Assembly: GCF_007421925.1 (NCBI RefSeq)
Contig: NZ_QMDX01000001.1
Location: 1-64,000 of the forward strand
Direction of reading: 5' to 3'
Length of the DNA stretch: 64,000 nt
From: Haloglomus irregulare
GTDB lineage: Archaea; Halobacteriota; Halobacteria; Halobacteriales; Haloarculaceae
Shown: in pieces, positions 7,861 through 15,989 of the stretch
How the letters are laid out: each line of letters starts with the position of its first letter
How positions within the stretch are numbered: the stretch's first letter is position 1
Notes under the pieces: generated by a model
The model's database searches: none
What the model saw: the letters and a program-made list of their open reading frames with translations, nothing else
Told to the model about the DNA's origin: nothing
Translations under genes and position numbers: made by a program

Positions 7861-8655
7861 ATGAGCCTGGAACGCAAAGACGAGTTCGACCACGAGGGTT
7901 GGATGAAGGAGCGGGACCTGACTCCGATAGAGACGATCTATCTCACCACCCTCATGTGGCTCGACAAGCGGCTCCGCATCGTTGATTACCTCGAACTGCT
8001 CGAGGACCTGTACTACAAGATCAACATGCAGATGCCAAAGAGCCACACGGAACAGTACAACCTGGACAACAAGTTCTGGTACTGGTACCCCCTGTACGCG
8101 CTCGGCAGCTTCAGTACCATCGCCTACGTCGTCGCCGCCATCTCGGGGGCGCTGCTGGGCTTCTACTACTCGCCCGCCACCACGGGCGACCCGAGCACCG
8201 CGTACAACTCCATCACGTTCATCATGACCGACCTCCGCTTTGGCTTCTTCCTGCGGAGCCTCCACCGGTGGTCGGCACAGGTGATGGTCGCGGCGGTGTT
8301 CCTGCACATGCTGCGCGTCTACTTCACGGGCGCGTACAAGGAGCCCCGCGAACTCAACTGGATCATCGGCATCGTCCTCATCTCGCTGACGATGGTCTTT
8401 GGCTACACGGGCTACCTACTCCCGTGGGACCAGCTGGCCTTCTGGGCCGGGCAGATCGGGGTCGAGATGGCGTTATCAGTGCCGTTGGCGGGTGAGTGGG
8501 TGGCCCAGCTGCTGTTCGGCGGGTTCACCCTGAGCCAGTCCACGTTGCAGCGGATGTACATCCTGCACGTGTTCTTCCTGCCGTTCGTGGCGACGGCGCT
8601 GATCGCCATCCACATCGGCATCGTCTGGATGCAGGGCATCGCGGAGCCACACTAA
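7861..8655 (+). CDS. petB: Cytochrome b, N-terminal heme-binding part (b6-like)
   Basis: 264-aa integral membrane subunit that holds both b hemes and, with the next gene product, the quinol sites. Four core helices are seen after a hydrophilic N-terminus of about 75 residues. Heme ligands are the pairs His135/His149 (spacing 14) and His236/His251 (spacing 15); the 14/15 pattern is that of chloroplast-type cytochrome b6, whereas mitochondrial-type b has 14/14. GYTGYLLPWDQ is the conserved turn near the Qo site. The four-helix length and the separate downstream gene match the split arrangement of b6 plus subunit IV. It is separated from that gene by four bases. Confidence 0.95.
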   Translation: MSLERKDEFDHEGWMKERDLTPIETIYLTTLMWLDKRLRIVDYLELLEDLYYKINMQMPKSHTEQYNLDNKFWYWYPLYALGSFSTIAYVVAAISGALLGFYYSPATTGDPSTAYNSITFIMTDLRFGFFLRSLHRWSAQVMVAAVFLHMLRVYFTGAYKEPRELNWIIGIVLISLTMVFGYTGYLLPWDQLAFWAGQIGVEMALSVPLAGEWVAQLLFGGFTLSQSTLQRMYILHVFFLPFVATALIAIHIGIVWMQGIAEPH

Positions 8656-8659
8656 GACA

Positions 8660-9463
8660 ATGAGCGAGAACGAATCCACCACGGACGGGACCGGATCCGA
8701 GCGAGAGGCCGCCACGGACGGCGGGAGGAAGGCCGCCGACGGCAGCGGCATCGTCGCGCCGGACGACGAGACGCCCACGTGGCGCGAGCGGAAGGAGCGC
8801 ACGCAGGGGCTCTCGCAGCTCACCTACGAGTACTTCGAGCGGGCCCGCCGCGAGGACCAGGACCTCCGGACCGAGAGCGACTACGTCGAGCGCGACGTGC
8901 TCGCCTTCCCGGTCTGGCCCCACGAGATGATCCGGAACCTGGCGCTGACGAGCTTCTTCGTCGGCATGATCATCTTCCTGGCGGCGGCGCTACCGCCTCA
9001 TATCGGGGCGCCGGCGAACCCGTCCCAGACCCCGGCGGTCATCCTGCCGGACTGGTATCTCTACTGGTCGTTCGGCCTGCTCAAGCTGGGGCCGCTGAAC
9101 CCGGACCTGGCGCTGCTGGGCGGCCAGAAGCTGATGGCCGACCGGACGTACGGCGTCGTCGCCAACCTGGTCGTCGTCGGGTTCATCGCCATCGTGCCGT
9201 TCCTGAACAAGGGTGCGGCCCGACGCCCCGTCGAGCAGCCGTTCTGGGCCGCGGTCGGCGTCTTCGGCGTCATCTTCGCCGCCACCATCAGCGCGCTGTC
9301 GGTGAAGAACCTCATCCCGATGGACTCGCATCTACTCTTCGACCTGACCTTCCTGCTGCCGTTCGTCGGCGGCTTCCTCACCTACGCGGTGCTGAAGTCC
9401 ATGCGGGAGGGGTACATGTTCGAGCTCAACCGGCGCTACTACCGGCTTCGACCGCCGAAGTAA
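8660..9463 (+). CDS. petD: Cytochrome b, C-terminal part (subunit IV-like)
   Basis: 267-aa partner of the preceding cytochrome b. After about 90 hydrophilic, acidic residues it has four membrane helices: about 94-112, 130-145, 170-190 and 200-245. The Qo-site tetrapeptide is P130-D-W-Y133 in place of the PEWY of mitochondrial and b6f complexes; PDWY-type variants are associated with low-potential menaquinone-oxidising complexes, and haloarchaea use menaquinone. The gene lies four bases behind petB. The C-terminal tail (RRYYRLRPPK) is basic and probably cytoplasmic. No heme c motif (CxxCH) occurs in this or any other gene of the cluster, so halocyanin is the likely electron exit. Confidence 0.93.
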   Translation: MSENESTTDGTGSEREAATDGGRKAADGSGIVAPDDETPTWRERKERTQGLSQLTYEYFERARREDQDLRTESDYVERDVLAFPVWPHEMIRNLALTSFFVGMIIFLAAALPPHIGAPANPSQTPAVILPDWYLYWSFGLLKLGPLNPDLALLGGQKLMADRTYGVVANLVVVGFIAIVPFLNKGAARRPVEQPFWAAVGVFGVIFAATISALSVKNLIPMDSHLLFDLTFLLPFVGGFLTYAVLKSMREGYMFELNRRYYRLRPPK

Positions 9464-9578
9464 CGCCGACCCGCGGTCGGCGTCTTCCCGTTCTCCGTGC
9501 GCTCCATCCGTAGTCCTGTGACCGTTCACGCGGGCCGAACTCTCAATCCTCAAGTGCGTTGCTCGTCTACGGGCGCTA

Positions 9579-9974
9579 ATGACCGAGCAGGACGAGGCCG
9601 GAACCGAGGCGGCGGCCGCGGCCGAGGGCGAACCGGCGCCTGACCACGCGCCCGACCCCGAGGCCGAGGCGGGCCCGTCCGTCGGCGACGCGGAGGTCGA
9701 CCCGGAGGGGGCCGGCGGCCGGGACGTGGTGGTGCCGCTGGCGCTGTACAAGCGCATCACCGTCTTCTCGACGCTGTTCGCCGTGGTCGCGGTGCTGGCC
9801 GGCTTCCTCATGCTCGACGCGGCGACGGGACGCGCGAGCCGCCAGCTGAGCGAGGTGAACGCCGGGCTGGCGGTGGCCGGCCTGTTGAGTATCGGGGCCG
9901 GGGCGGCGGTCTACGCGTTCTCGACGCGTTTCCGGACGCCGGGAATGGGAAACCCTAAAGACGGCGAAAGCTAA
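9579..9974 (+). CDS. Small membrane protein of the bc cluster (DUF7315-like?)
   Basis: 131-aa protein: a disordered Ala/Glu/Asp-rich N-terminus (about 1-45), then DVVVPLALYKRITVFSTLF, a first membrane helix (about 58-78), an extramembrane segment, and a second helix (about 90-110), ending in a short polar tail. I do not know its function; I recall it as a haloarchaeal DUF found behind the cytochrome b genes (DUF7315, unverified). It starts 115 nt after petD and ends eight bases before the next small membrane gene, so these two form a pair that probably belongs to the same transcript. Confidence 0.78.
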   Translation: MTEQDEAGTEAAAAAEGEPAPDHAPDPEAEAGPSVGDAEVDPEGAGGRDVVVPLALYKRITVFSTLFAVVAVLAGFLMLDAATGRASRQLSEVNAGLAVAGLLSIGAGAAVYAFSTRFRTPGMGNPKDGES

Positions 9975-9982
9975 GCGCGGGT

Positions 9983-10252
9983 ATGGCAGACGAGTTCGCC
10001 AAGGGCTTTGGCATCCTCGTGACCGCGGGGCTGGGCTGGCTGACGCTGGCCGGTTGGTACAACACGCCCGGCTTCGAGGACACACAGCTCATCGCACCGG
10101 ACCCGGCCGCGGCCAACTTCTACGACACCGTGGCCATCCTGCTGAAGGACGGCCTGTTCTGGTTCGCCATCCTCGGCGCGCTCACCTTCTGGATCGTCAT
10201 CCCGGCGATCCGGCAGGCCCGCGAGGCGTACGAGGGCCGGGCCGAGAACTGA
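9983..10252 (+). CDS. Small membrane protein of the bc cluster (DUF7314-like?)
   Basis: 89-aa protein with two predicted helices, about residues 7-25 and 47-72 (FYDTVAILLKDGLFWFAILG), joined by a short loop. The N-terminus MADEFAKGFGILVTAGLGWLTLAGWY is well conserved in my recollection of haloarchaeal bc loci (DUF7314, unverified). Its function is unknown. It is the last gene of the cluster; the next gene is on the opposite strand. The roughly 300 bases behind it hold no gene I can support and no clear terminator. Confidence 0.78.
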   Translation: MADEFAKGFGILVTAGLGWLTLAGWYNTPGFEDTQLIAPDPAAANFYDTVAILLKDGLFWFAILGALTFWIVIPAIRQAREAYEGRAEN

Positions 10253-10549
10253 GGACGGGCCGTCACGGGACGGGACGTAGAACTGCTGGAGCCCGCATTC
10301 TTCATCTACTTCCGACGTAATCAGAACACCGCACGGTTTAGCCATCTACCTCGGCCGTTGCGTCGTGAGAACGCGGCAAGCGTGATCGTGACCGCACACA
10401 CGTCTGCGGCGCGGGTTCGCTTCCCCCTCGGTCGGAGCCGGCAGGGTCGGGCGAGGGACGGACGGGGGTCAGCGAGCGGACCGTCAGCCCCGCCGACCGG
10501 TCGATGGCCGAGGGCGGCCGGCCAGCGAGATCATTCGTCATCGAGGGGC

Positions 10550-11611
10550 TCAGGTCTCGCGCTCCACGACGAACCGGGTGAACTCGGCCAGCTGCGAAGC
10601 CACCTCGGGGTCGAGGTCGGCGTCGTCCAGGTGGTCCCGGGCGGCGACGGCGAGGCCCTCGGCCTGATCGCGGGCGTACCCGACGCTCCCGGTGGCCTGG
10701 AGGATGTCGATGGCCTCCCGGACCTCGGCGTCGGTGTTGTCCTCGGCCCAGAGGATGTCGGTGAGCCGCTCGGCGTCGGCCCGGGCGGCGTTGTTGACGG
10801 CATGGATGACCATCAGCGTCTTCTTGCCCTCGCGGATGTCGTTGCCGACGCCCTTGCCGAAGTCGCCGCCGGCCTCCATGGCGTGTTCGACGTCGAGGAT
10901 GTCGTCGGCGATCTGGAAGGCCACGCAGAGCTCCTCGGCGAAGCGGGCGACGGCGACCTCGTCCTCGCGGTTGTCCGTGATGATGGCCGCGAGACGGGCG
11001 ACGATGCGGCCCAGGGCGCCGGTCTTGCAGGCGCACATCTCGAGGTACTCGTCCTCGTCGATGCCGACCTCGCGGGCGTTGTGCCAGCGGATGTCCATCC
11101 CCTGGCCGAGATGGGTCCGGTTGAGCTCGTGCATCAGCATCTCGTAGGCCGCGAGCCGCGTCTCGGGGTCGAGCCCGGCCGGGTCCCGGGTGATGAGCTT
11201 CAGCGGGAGGAAGTACATCGCGTTGCCGGCGTTCAGCGCGACGTCGACGCCGTACTCGTGGTGGAGTGCGGGTTCGCCACGGCGCATCGTGGCGCCGTCC
11301 TCCACGTCGTCGACGATGATGGTGCCGTTGTGGAGTATCTCGGGGATGCAGGCGTACTGGAGGTAGTCCCGTGGCGCCTCACCGAACCCGTCGACGAGGA
11401 CGAGCAGGAGGACGGCACGCCAGCGCTTGCCGCCGCGATCGAGCAGGTCCCAGATGGGGTCGGCGAGCGCGCGCTGGACCGCTTCCGGGTCGTAGCGGTA
11501 GGCCGCGGCCCCGAAGTAGTCCGAAAGGTAGTCGTCGTCGATCTCGCGGGGGAGCAGCTCCTCGATGGTCTCGTCGATGACCGGCCGCCACTCCGCGAGT
11601 GCCTCGCGCAT
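10550..11611 (-). CDS. idsA: Polyprenyl (geranylgeranyl-type) diphosphate synthase
   Basis: 353-aa trans-prenyltransferase that condenses IPP with allylic diphosphates to build the C20 (or longer) chain for archaeal membrane lipids. Both metal-binding aspartate motifs are present: the first Asp-rich motif DDVED (101-105) in HNGTIIVDDVEDGATMRRG, and the second DDILD in QIADDILDVEH. GGKRWR (about 60-65) is the substrate-binding motif near the N-terminus. The start at 11611 is preferred over a longer frame because the conserved helix begins MREALAEWRP and a TATA-like element lies about 27 nt upstream. Chain length (C20 versus longer) cannot be read with certainty. It is divergent from the M28 peptidase. 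Confidence 0.93.
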   Translation of the reverse strand: MREALAEWRPVIDETIEELLPREIDDDYLSDYFGAAAYRYDPEAVQRALADPIWDLLDRGGKRWRAVLLLVLVDGFGEAPRDYLQYACIPEILHNGTIIVDDVEDGATMRRGEPALHHEYGVDVALNAGNAMYFLPLKLITRDPAGLDPETRLAAYEMLMHELNRTHLGQGMDIRWHNAREVGIDEDEYLEMCACKTGALGRIVARLAAIITDNREDEVAVARFAEELCVAFQIADDILDVEHAMEAGGDFGKGVGNDIREGKKTLMVIHAVNNAARADAERLTDILWAEDNTDAEVREAIDILQATGSVGYARDQAEGLAVAARDHLDDADLDPEVASQLAEFTRFVVERET

Positions 11612-11633
11612 GGACAACGAAATCCGGGACCGG

Positions 11634-11643
11634 ACTAAACCCT
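11634..11643 (-). promoter_or_regulatory. TATA-like element of the prenyl synthase gene
   Basis: On the minus strand the sequence reads gggtttagtc, centred about 27 nt ahead of the start codon at 11611. It supports the shorter start over the extended frame. Confidence 0.4.
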
Positions 11644-11714
11644 TGCGCGTCACCGGTAGCCGACCGGGAGCCACGCGCCGAAACCGTCAAGCGATACGCG
11701 GCCGCCACGTCTGC

Positions 11715-13058
11715 ATGGAGTACGACGGCGCGACCGACTGGATCGGGGAGACGTTCGTCAGTGATGCCGGCTGGAGACATATAGAGCGGCTGGTCGACAT
11801 CGGGAACCGGATGGCCGGCAGCGACGGGGAGCGGCGGGCGGCCGAGGCCACCCGCGACGCGCTGGCCGAGCACGCCCGGAACGCCCGCATCGACGAGTTC
11901 GGGATACAGGGGTGGGAGCGCGGGACGAGCGCGGTCGAGACCGACCACACCACGCACGAGGGGCACGAGGTCATCGCGCTGCCGCGCTCGCCGTCCGGAG
12001 TGGCGACCGGCGAGCTGGTCGATCTCGGCCACGGGCTGCCCGAGACGTTTGAGGACGCCGACGTGGAGGGCCGGGTCGTCATGGCCGACAGCCACGTCCC
12101 CGACTGGTACGACCGTACCGTCCACCGGCGCGAGAAGTACTACCACGCCGTCGAGGGCGGGGCCGCCGGGTTCGTCTTCCGGAACCACGTCGAGGGCTGT
12201 CTCGCGCCGACCGGGAGCGTCGGGACCCCGGACGACCCCATCGGTGCGATCCCGGCCGTCGGCGTCTCGAAGGAGGTCGGGGCGCGGCTGGCGCGCCGGG
12301 CCGACGGGGAGCGCGTGACCGTCAGCACGGACTGCACGGTCGGCGACGCCACCTCTGGGAACGTCCACGCCGAACTCGGGCCGGACACCGACGAGCGCGT
12401 CCTCGTCACGAGCCATATCGACGCGCACGACATCGCGGAGGGCGCCATGGACAACGGCGCGGGGACCGCGATGGTGGTGGAGCTGGCGCGGGCGCTCGCC
12501 AGCCGCGAGGCCGACATAGAGACCCGGGTGGAGTTCGTCTGCTTCGGGGCCGAGGAGGTCGGCCTGTTGGGGTCGCATCGCCACGCCGACCGGGTCGACC
12601 CCGACTCCGTGCGTGCGGTGGTCAACAACGACGGGGTCGTCCGCGGCCGGACGCTGGCGGCGTACACGCACGGGTTCCCGGAGCTGGAGGCGGCGTTCGA
12701 GCGGGTCGCGGAGCGGTTCGACCACCCCGTCAGCCTGAACCCGGAGCTCGGCCCGCACAGCGACCACTGGCCGTACGTCACCCGCGGGATTCCCGGGACC
12801 CACGTCCACGCCGAGACGGAGGGGCGCGGCCGCGGCTGGGGCCACACCGCGGCGGACACGCTGGACAAGCTCGAGTCACGTGACATGCGCGAGTCGGCGG
12901 TCCTCCTGGCCGAACTGGTCGTCGACCTGGCCCGGGCCGGCCGTGACCTGCCGCGGCGGGCGCCGGCCGAGATTGCCGCCGACGCCGCCGAGCAGGACCT
13001 CGCCGAGGGGCTGCGCGTGACGGGTGACTGGCCGGAGCCGTTCCCGGACCTGCGGTGA
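11715..13058 (+). CDS. M28 family zinc metallopeptidase
   Basis: 447-aa aminopeptidase-like protein with no signal peptide, so probably cytoplasmic. The catalytic domain surrounds an inserted PA-like domain (about 85-215). Zinc-site residues are in order: His234 (SHIDAHD), Asp246 (MDNGAGTA), the catalytic/ligand pair Glu280-Glu281 (GAEEVGLLGS), Asp306 (VNNDGV), and a C-terminal His in HVHAETEGRGRGWGHTAAD. All are intact. The start at 11715 was chosen because the family-like first helix follows it and the longer frame is antisense to the prenyl synthase start. Substrate specificity is unknown. Confidence 0.9.
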   Translation: MEYDGATDWIGETFVSDAGWRHIERLVDIGNRMAGSDGERRAAEATRDALAEHARNARIDEFGIQGWERGTSAVETDHTTHEGHEVIALPRSPSGVATGELVDLGHGLPETFEDADVEGRVVMADSHVPDWYDRTVHRREKYYHAVEGGAAGFVFRNHVEGCLAPTGSVGTPDDPIGAIPAVGVSKEVGARLARRADGERVTVSTDCTVGDATSGNVHAELGPDTDERVLVTSHIDAHDIAEGAMDNGAGTAMVVELARALASREADIETRVEFVCFGAEEVGLLGSHRHADRVDPDSVRAVVNNDGVVRGRTLAAYTHGFPELEAAFERVAERFDHPVSLNPELGPHSDHWPYVTRGIPGTHVHAETEGRGRGWGHTAADTLDKLESRDMRESAVLLAELVVDLARAGRDLPRRAPAEIAADAAEQDLAEGLRVTGDWPEPFPDLR

Positions 13059-13154
13059 GCGGGCCCGCTCCGGAAGCCGGGCGCCCGCGGGACGGTGATC
13101 CCCGACTGCGGGCGATTGGAAAGTTTGAAACGCGCATACGACGGAACACCGGAT

Positions 13155-13598
13155 ATGGCCGAGCCACTCGTCAACCTGTTCGGTCCCGTGGACACCCTCC
13201 TGGGACCGTACATCGAGTACGTGCTGCTGGCGCTACTGGTCGTCAACATCGGCGGCCGGGCGCTGGAGTACGGGCAGATAAAGAGCCAGGTGGCGCAGGG
13301 CGGCGCCGGGGCCGTCACGCGGCATCCACTCCGGGTCGGGACCAACTTCCTGCTCATCGTCGGCGCGTTCTACTACATGACCGTCCATCATCACGGCGGG
13401 CTGGTGTTCTCGACGCTCGTGCTGGGGCTGTTCCTGACCGACCTGTTCGAGTTCGAATCCCGGAAGGTGGAGGCCCGCCGGCAGATCGAGGTCGAGCGCC
13501 CGAAGGGCGCCATCGCCGCCTCCATGCTCGCGCTGCTGTACATCGCGTACCAGACCCTGTTCTTCGTCATCGCGCCGGTCTGGAACGCGGTGGTCTGA
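13155..13598 (+). CDS. Uncharacterised four-helix membrane protein
   Basis: 147-aa protein that I do not recognise by name. Membrane segments are about 15-33, 57-76, 78-95 and 120-140. A basic loop (QIKSQVAQGGAGAVTRHPLRVG) between TM1 and TM2 and a charged loop (FEFESRKVEARRQIEVERPKG) between TM3 and TM4 should be cytoplasmic. The start is the ATG at 13155; the extra 20 codons of the open frame are G+C-rich and lack a hydrophobic start. It follows the M28 gene by about 95 nt on the same strand. No functional inference is justified. Confidence 0.75.
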   Translation: MAEPLVNLFGPVDTLLGPYIEYVLLALLVVNIGGRALEYGQIKSQVAQGGAGAVTRHPLRVGTNFLLIVGAFYYMTVHHHGGLVFSTLVLGLFLTDLFEFESRKVEARRQIEVERPKGAIAASMLALLYIAYQTLFFVIAPVWNAVV

Positions 13599-13710
13599 CC
13601 GGAGCGTCCCCGCCCGCCGCTCGGCGTCGGCCTCGACACATCGAGGAGACCGTCGTCCACGGGGCGACCTCTCCGGGAGGGTATGACGCCACTGTCCGAC
13701 CGTTCCGGAG

Positions 13711-14006
13711 ATGAGCGACGAGGGCGTCCTCCGGCGAGTAGGCGTGGTCGGCGAAGGGGGCCGTGGCCGAGGCGACGCTGGAGGCGGCCGAGCGTGCCGG
13801 CCTCGCCACCGTCGGGGGGAGCACCCGCGCGATGGCGGCCGACGACGGCCTCAGCGCGGTCGTCGCGGTGGGTGAGGCCGCACTGGTCTCGCTGGCGCGC
13901 CAGGGCATCGAACTGCCGGTGCCATCGGTGGGCCCGGTCGGGCGAGACGAGGGTGAGCCGGTTCCGCGCCGACGGGGTGGTCGTGGCGACGCCGGCCGGG
14001 TCAAGC
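13711..14006 (+). pseudogene. Broken NAD-kinase-like gene
   Basis: Three reading frames must be joined to read a haloarchaeal NAD-kinase-like protein. Frame one from the ATG at 13711 gives MSDEGVLRRVGVVGEG. A one-base surplus in the G run at 13756-13760 shifts to the frame giving AVAEATLEAAERAGLATVGG and DDGLSAVVAVGEAALVSLAR. After about 13940 a third frame gives the family hallmark RFRADGVVVATPAGS (to 14006), where intact kinases read ADG.V.ATPTGST. The middle of the protein between the second and third parts is missing, and the C-terminal third is not recognisable. So this is a decayed, internally deleted remnant, not a single sequencing error. Confidence 0.6.
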
Positions 14007-14189
14007 CGGAAGCGGACATCCGGCTCCGGCCCGTCGATACGGTTCGCCCGGTCTCGGGACCCGGGAGCCGCTCCCCGTCCGGGGCGCAGGCCACGACCCC
14101 GCCCGAGCGGTAGGCCCGACGGGCGACGCGGCCGCCGGGTGCCACTCGGAACCGACATATTCAGGAGCGGGTGGCGGCTAGCTCCGGCC

Positions 14190-14753
14190 ATGTCAGGACA
14201 CGATTCGTCGGCCGGGGGCGTGAGCCGTCGCGGCTTCCTCCGTGCGGCGACCGGCGGCGCGGCGGCCGCGGGCGGCGTGGCCGCTACGAGTGGGAGCGCC
14301 GCGGCACAGGCCGCCACCGTCACCGTCGGCCCGGGTGGCGACCTCGTCTACGAACCCGCGACCGTCTACGTGGCCCAGGGCGAGACGGTGCAGTGGGAGT
14401 GGGACTCCAACAACCACAACATCGTCGTCAACGCCCAGCCCGACGGCGCCGGCTGGGAGGGAACCGAGGGCCCCGAGACCCAGACGTACAACGAGGGCCA
14501 CACCTACGAGCACACGTTCGAGACGATGGGCCAGTACGAGTACGTCTGTTTCCCCCACTCGCCCGGGATGGCCGGCAAGGTCGTCGTCAACGAGGACGGC
14601 TCCTCGCCGACGCCCGAACCCGCCAGCGGCCCGCCGGAGATCCCCGACTCGGCGAAGACGCTCGGCATCGCCACCGTCTTCGGGATGCTCTCGACGCTCG
14701 GCCTCGCCTACTTCTTCATGAAGTACGGCGGTGACTACGGCGCGTCCGAGTAG
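14190..14753 (+). CDS. Second halocyanin, membrane-anchored
   Basis: 187-aa blue copper protein, a paralogue of the one in the bc cluster. It has a twin-arginine signal (SRRGFLRAATGG, about 12-23), a plastocyanin domain (about 42-135) with copper ligands His76, Cys120, His123 and Met127 (CFPHSPGM), a Pro-rich linker and a C-terminal helix (about 158-178). Shared tracts with the first copy include GTEGP.TQTYN.GH.YEHTFET.G.YEY, so they arose by duplication. This copy stands alone, between a broken kinase-like gene upstream and a gene-poor stretch downstream. It may serve a different donor or oxidase; that is inference. Confidence 0.9.
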   Translation: MSGHDSSAGGVSRRGFLRAATGGAAAAGGVAATSGSAAAQAATVTVGPGGDLVYEPATVYVAQGETVQWEWDSNNHNIVVNAQPDGAGWEGTEGPETQTYNEGHTYEHTFETMGQYEYVCFPHSPGMAGKVVVNEDGSSPTPEPASGPPEIPDSAKTLGIATVFGMLSTLGLAYFFMKYGGDYGASE

Positions 14754-15850
14754 TAGCGCCCGGTTCGACGCCCGACGCTCCGTCTCGCGGGTCCCCGGGT
14801 CCGGTTCATCGCCTGTAGTCGTTGCCCCGTCGAGCGGAGGCGTCGACGCGTGACGGCGCTCGACGATGGCGACATGGAACGCTCTGGCCGCGGCGACCCC
14901 GGCGCCTCGGCCATCGCCCGTCAGTTCGACGGCCTCCGTCCGTGTCCCGGAGTCGGACGACGAGCAGCCCGCTGGCCGGGTCACCGTCGCAGACGGGTGC
15001 CACGACACGAGCCGGGGGCTGCGAGCAGCTCCGCGACGGGCTCGACTCACCCCGCGAGGTGGTCGCCCCTGCCGCGAGGCTACTCGCGTCGAGCGAGCGG
15101 CCAGCCGGGAGCACGCCCTCGGACGCCGGCCCGGCGAGGTGGGCACCGCCCGCGATGACGGCCGCGACGGGTGGGTCGAGCCCCGGATGCCATCGCCGGG
15201 GCCGGCCGGGTCCCCCGGAACGTGCTCGACGGCCGTGGGAGTCGAGCGGAGCACCCGACGCCCCGGTCGCCACGCTCGACCGGTCGGCCGCCGAGCCGTC
15301 GGGCGCACCCTCGGGCTGTGCGAGCCGCTGTCCCGCGGGTCGTCAGGTCGTCTCAGCGCATGCAAACCGTCGGGGCGATTTATCAACCGGCGGTCGGTAG
15401 TGCAAGCCACCCATCGCCGCGCACTCAGCCCGATGCGCTCGGTGGGGAGGTGGCGCCGGGGCACTCCTGCCCGGGTCCCCCCGGCGTCGGCCGTTATAAA
15501 AGCCGGGCAGAGCCGGATATAGCCGGGGCGCGCGCCGGCGGCGGCGGTGAACTCAACGGTTATGTACGGGGCTCGAACTGGCCAGCAGGTTCAAATACGA
15601 TGGTCGACGCCGCGAGTCGTGAGCCGTCATGACAGCCGGTTAATCGGCCGTTATCGGCGAGTCCGAACGGTCGGCTCGACCACCCGAACCCGCAGCCGGC
15701 CGAGAGCGCCGTCATCAGCCGACGAGACCGGCGTTCCGGAGGTGACTTATCAATCACTCGGCTACCGGTGGACCGGCCAGAGAGCCGGAAAAGCGACCGT
15801 TCAGCGCTCCTAACGTCCGATTAAACCCTCGAACGAGCGGCAATCGGCAT
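14754..15850. other. Gene-poor 1.1-kb stretch with coding-like remnants
   Basis: No intact gene can be supported here. Open frames on both strands are low-complexity, Arg/Ser/Pro-rich translations typical of G+C-driven spurious frames. On the minus strand two short runs look more protein-like: around 15070-15170 (PPVAAVIAGGAHLAGPASEGVLPAG) and around 14940-14990 (ASGLLVVRLRDTDGG), in one frame with poor sequence between them. They may be remnants of one decayed gene, which I cannot name. The 3' half (15480-15850) is less G+C-rich and contains TATA-like tracts such as gttataaaag (15494) and the sequence leading into the pilin promoter. Confidence 0.4.
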
Positions 15851-15853
15851 GCA

Positions 15854-15862
15854 TTTTTATAT
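15854..15862 (+). promoter_or_regulatory. Promoter of the pilin pair
   Basis: The tract tttttatat is the strongest TATA element of the region. It lies about 130 nt ahead of the pilin ATG at 15990, so it would give a leader of about 100 nt. An upstream extension of the open frame through this leader has no pilin-like features, so the leader is taken as untranslated. Confidence 0.45.
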
Positions 15863-15989
15863 GTGTGTCTCGGCACGGGACAGACACGCGACCAGGGCAG
15901 ACTGGGTCCGGCCGGCGCGGCGAGATCGGGCTGATACACTCGCCGCGGGCGGTCGGGCCGAGGTGCGACTCGGGCGCGCACCAACGACA

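Noticed and set aside
10253-10549. Possible small gene between the bc cluster and the prenyl synthase
   Set aside because: A minus-strand frame of about 65 residues ahead of 10340 lacks a start context and any protein-like pattern.
10338-11036. Long minus-strand frame over the prenyl synthase 3' end
   Set aside because: It reads the prenyl synthase in another frame and is Arg/Gly-rich; only the synthase frame has catalytic motifs.
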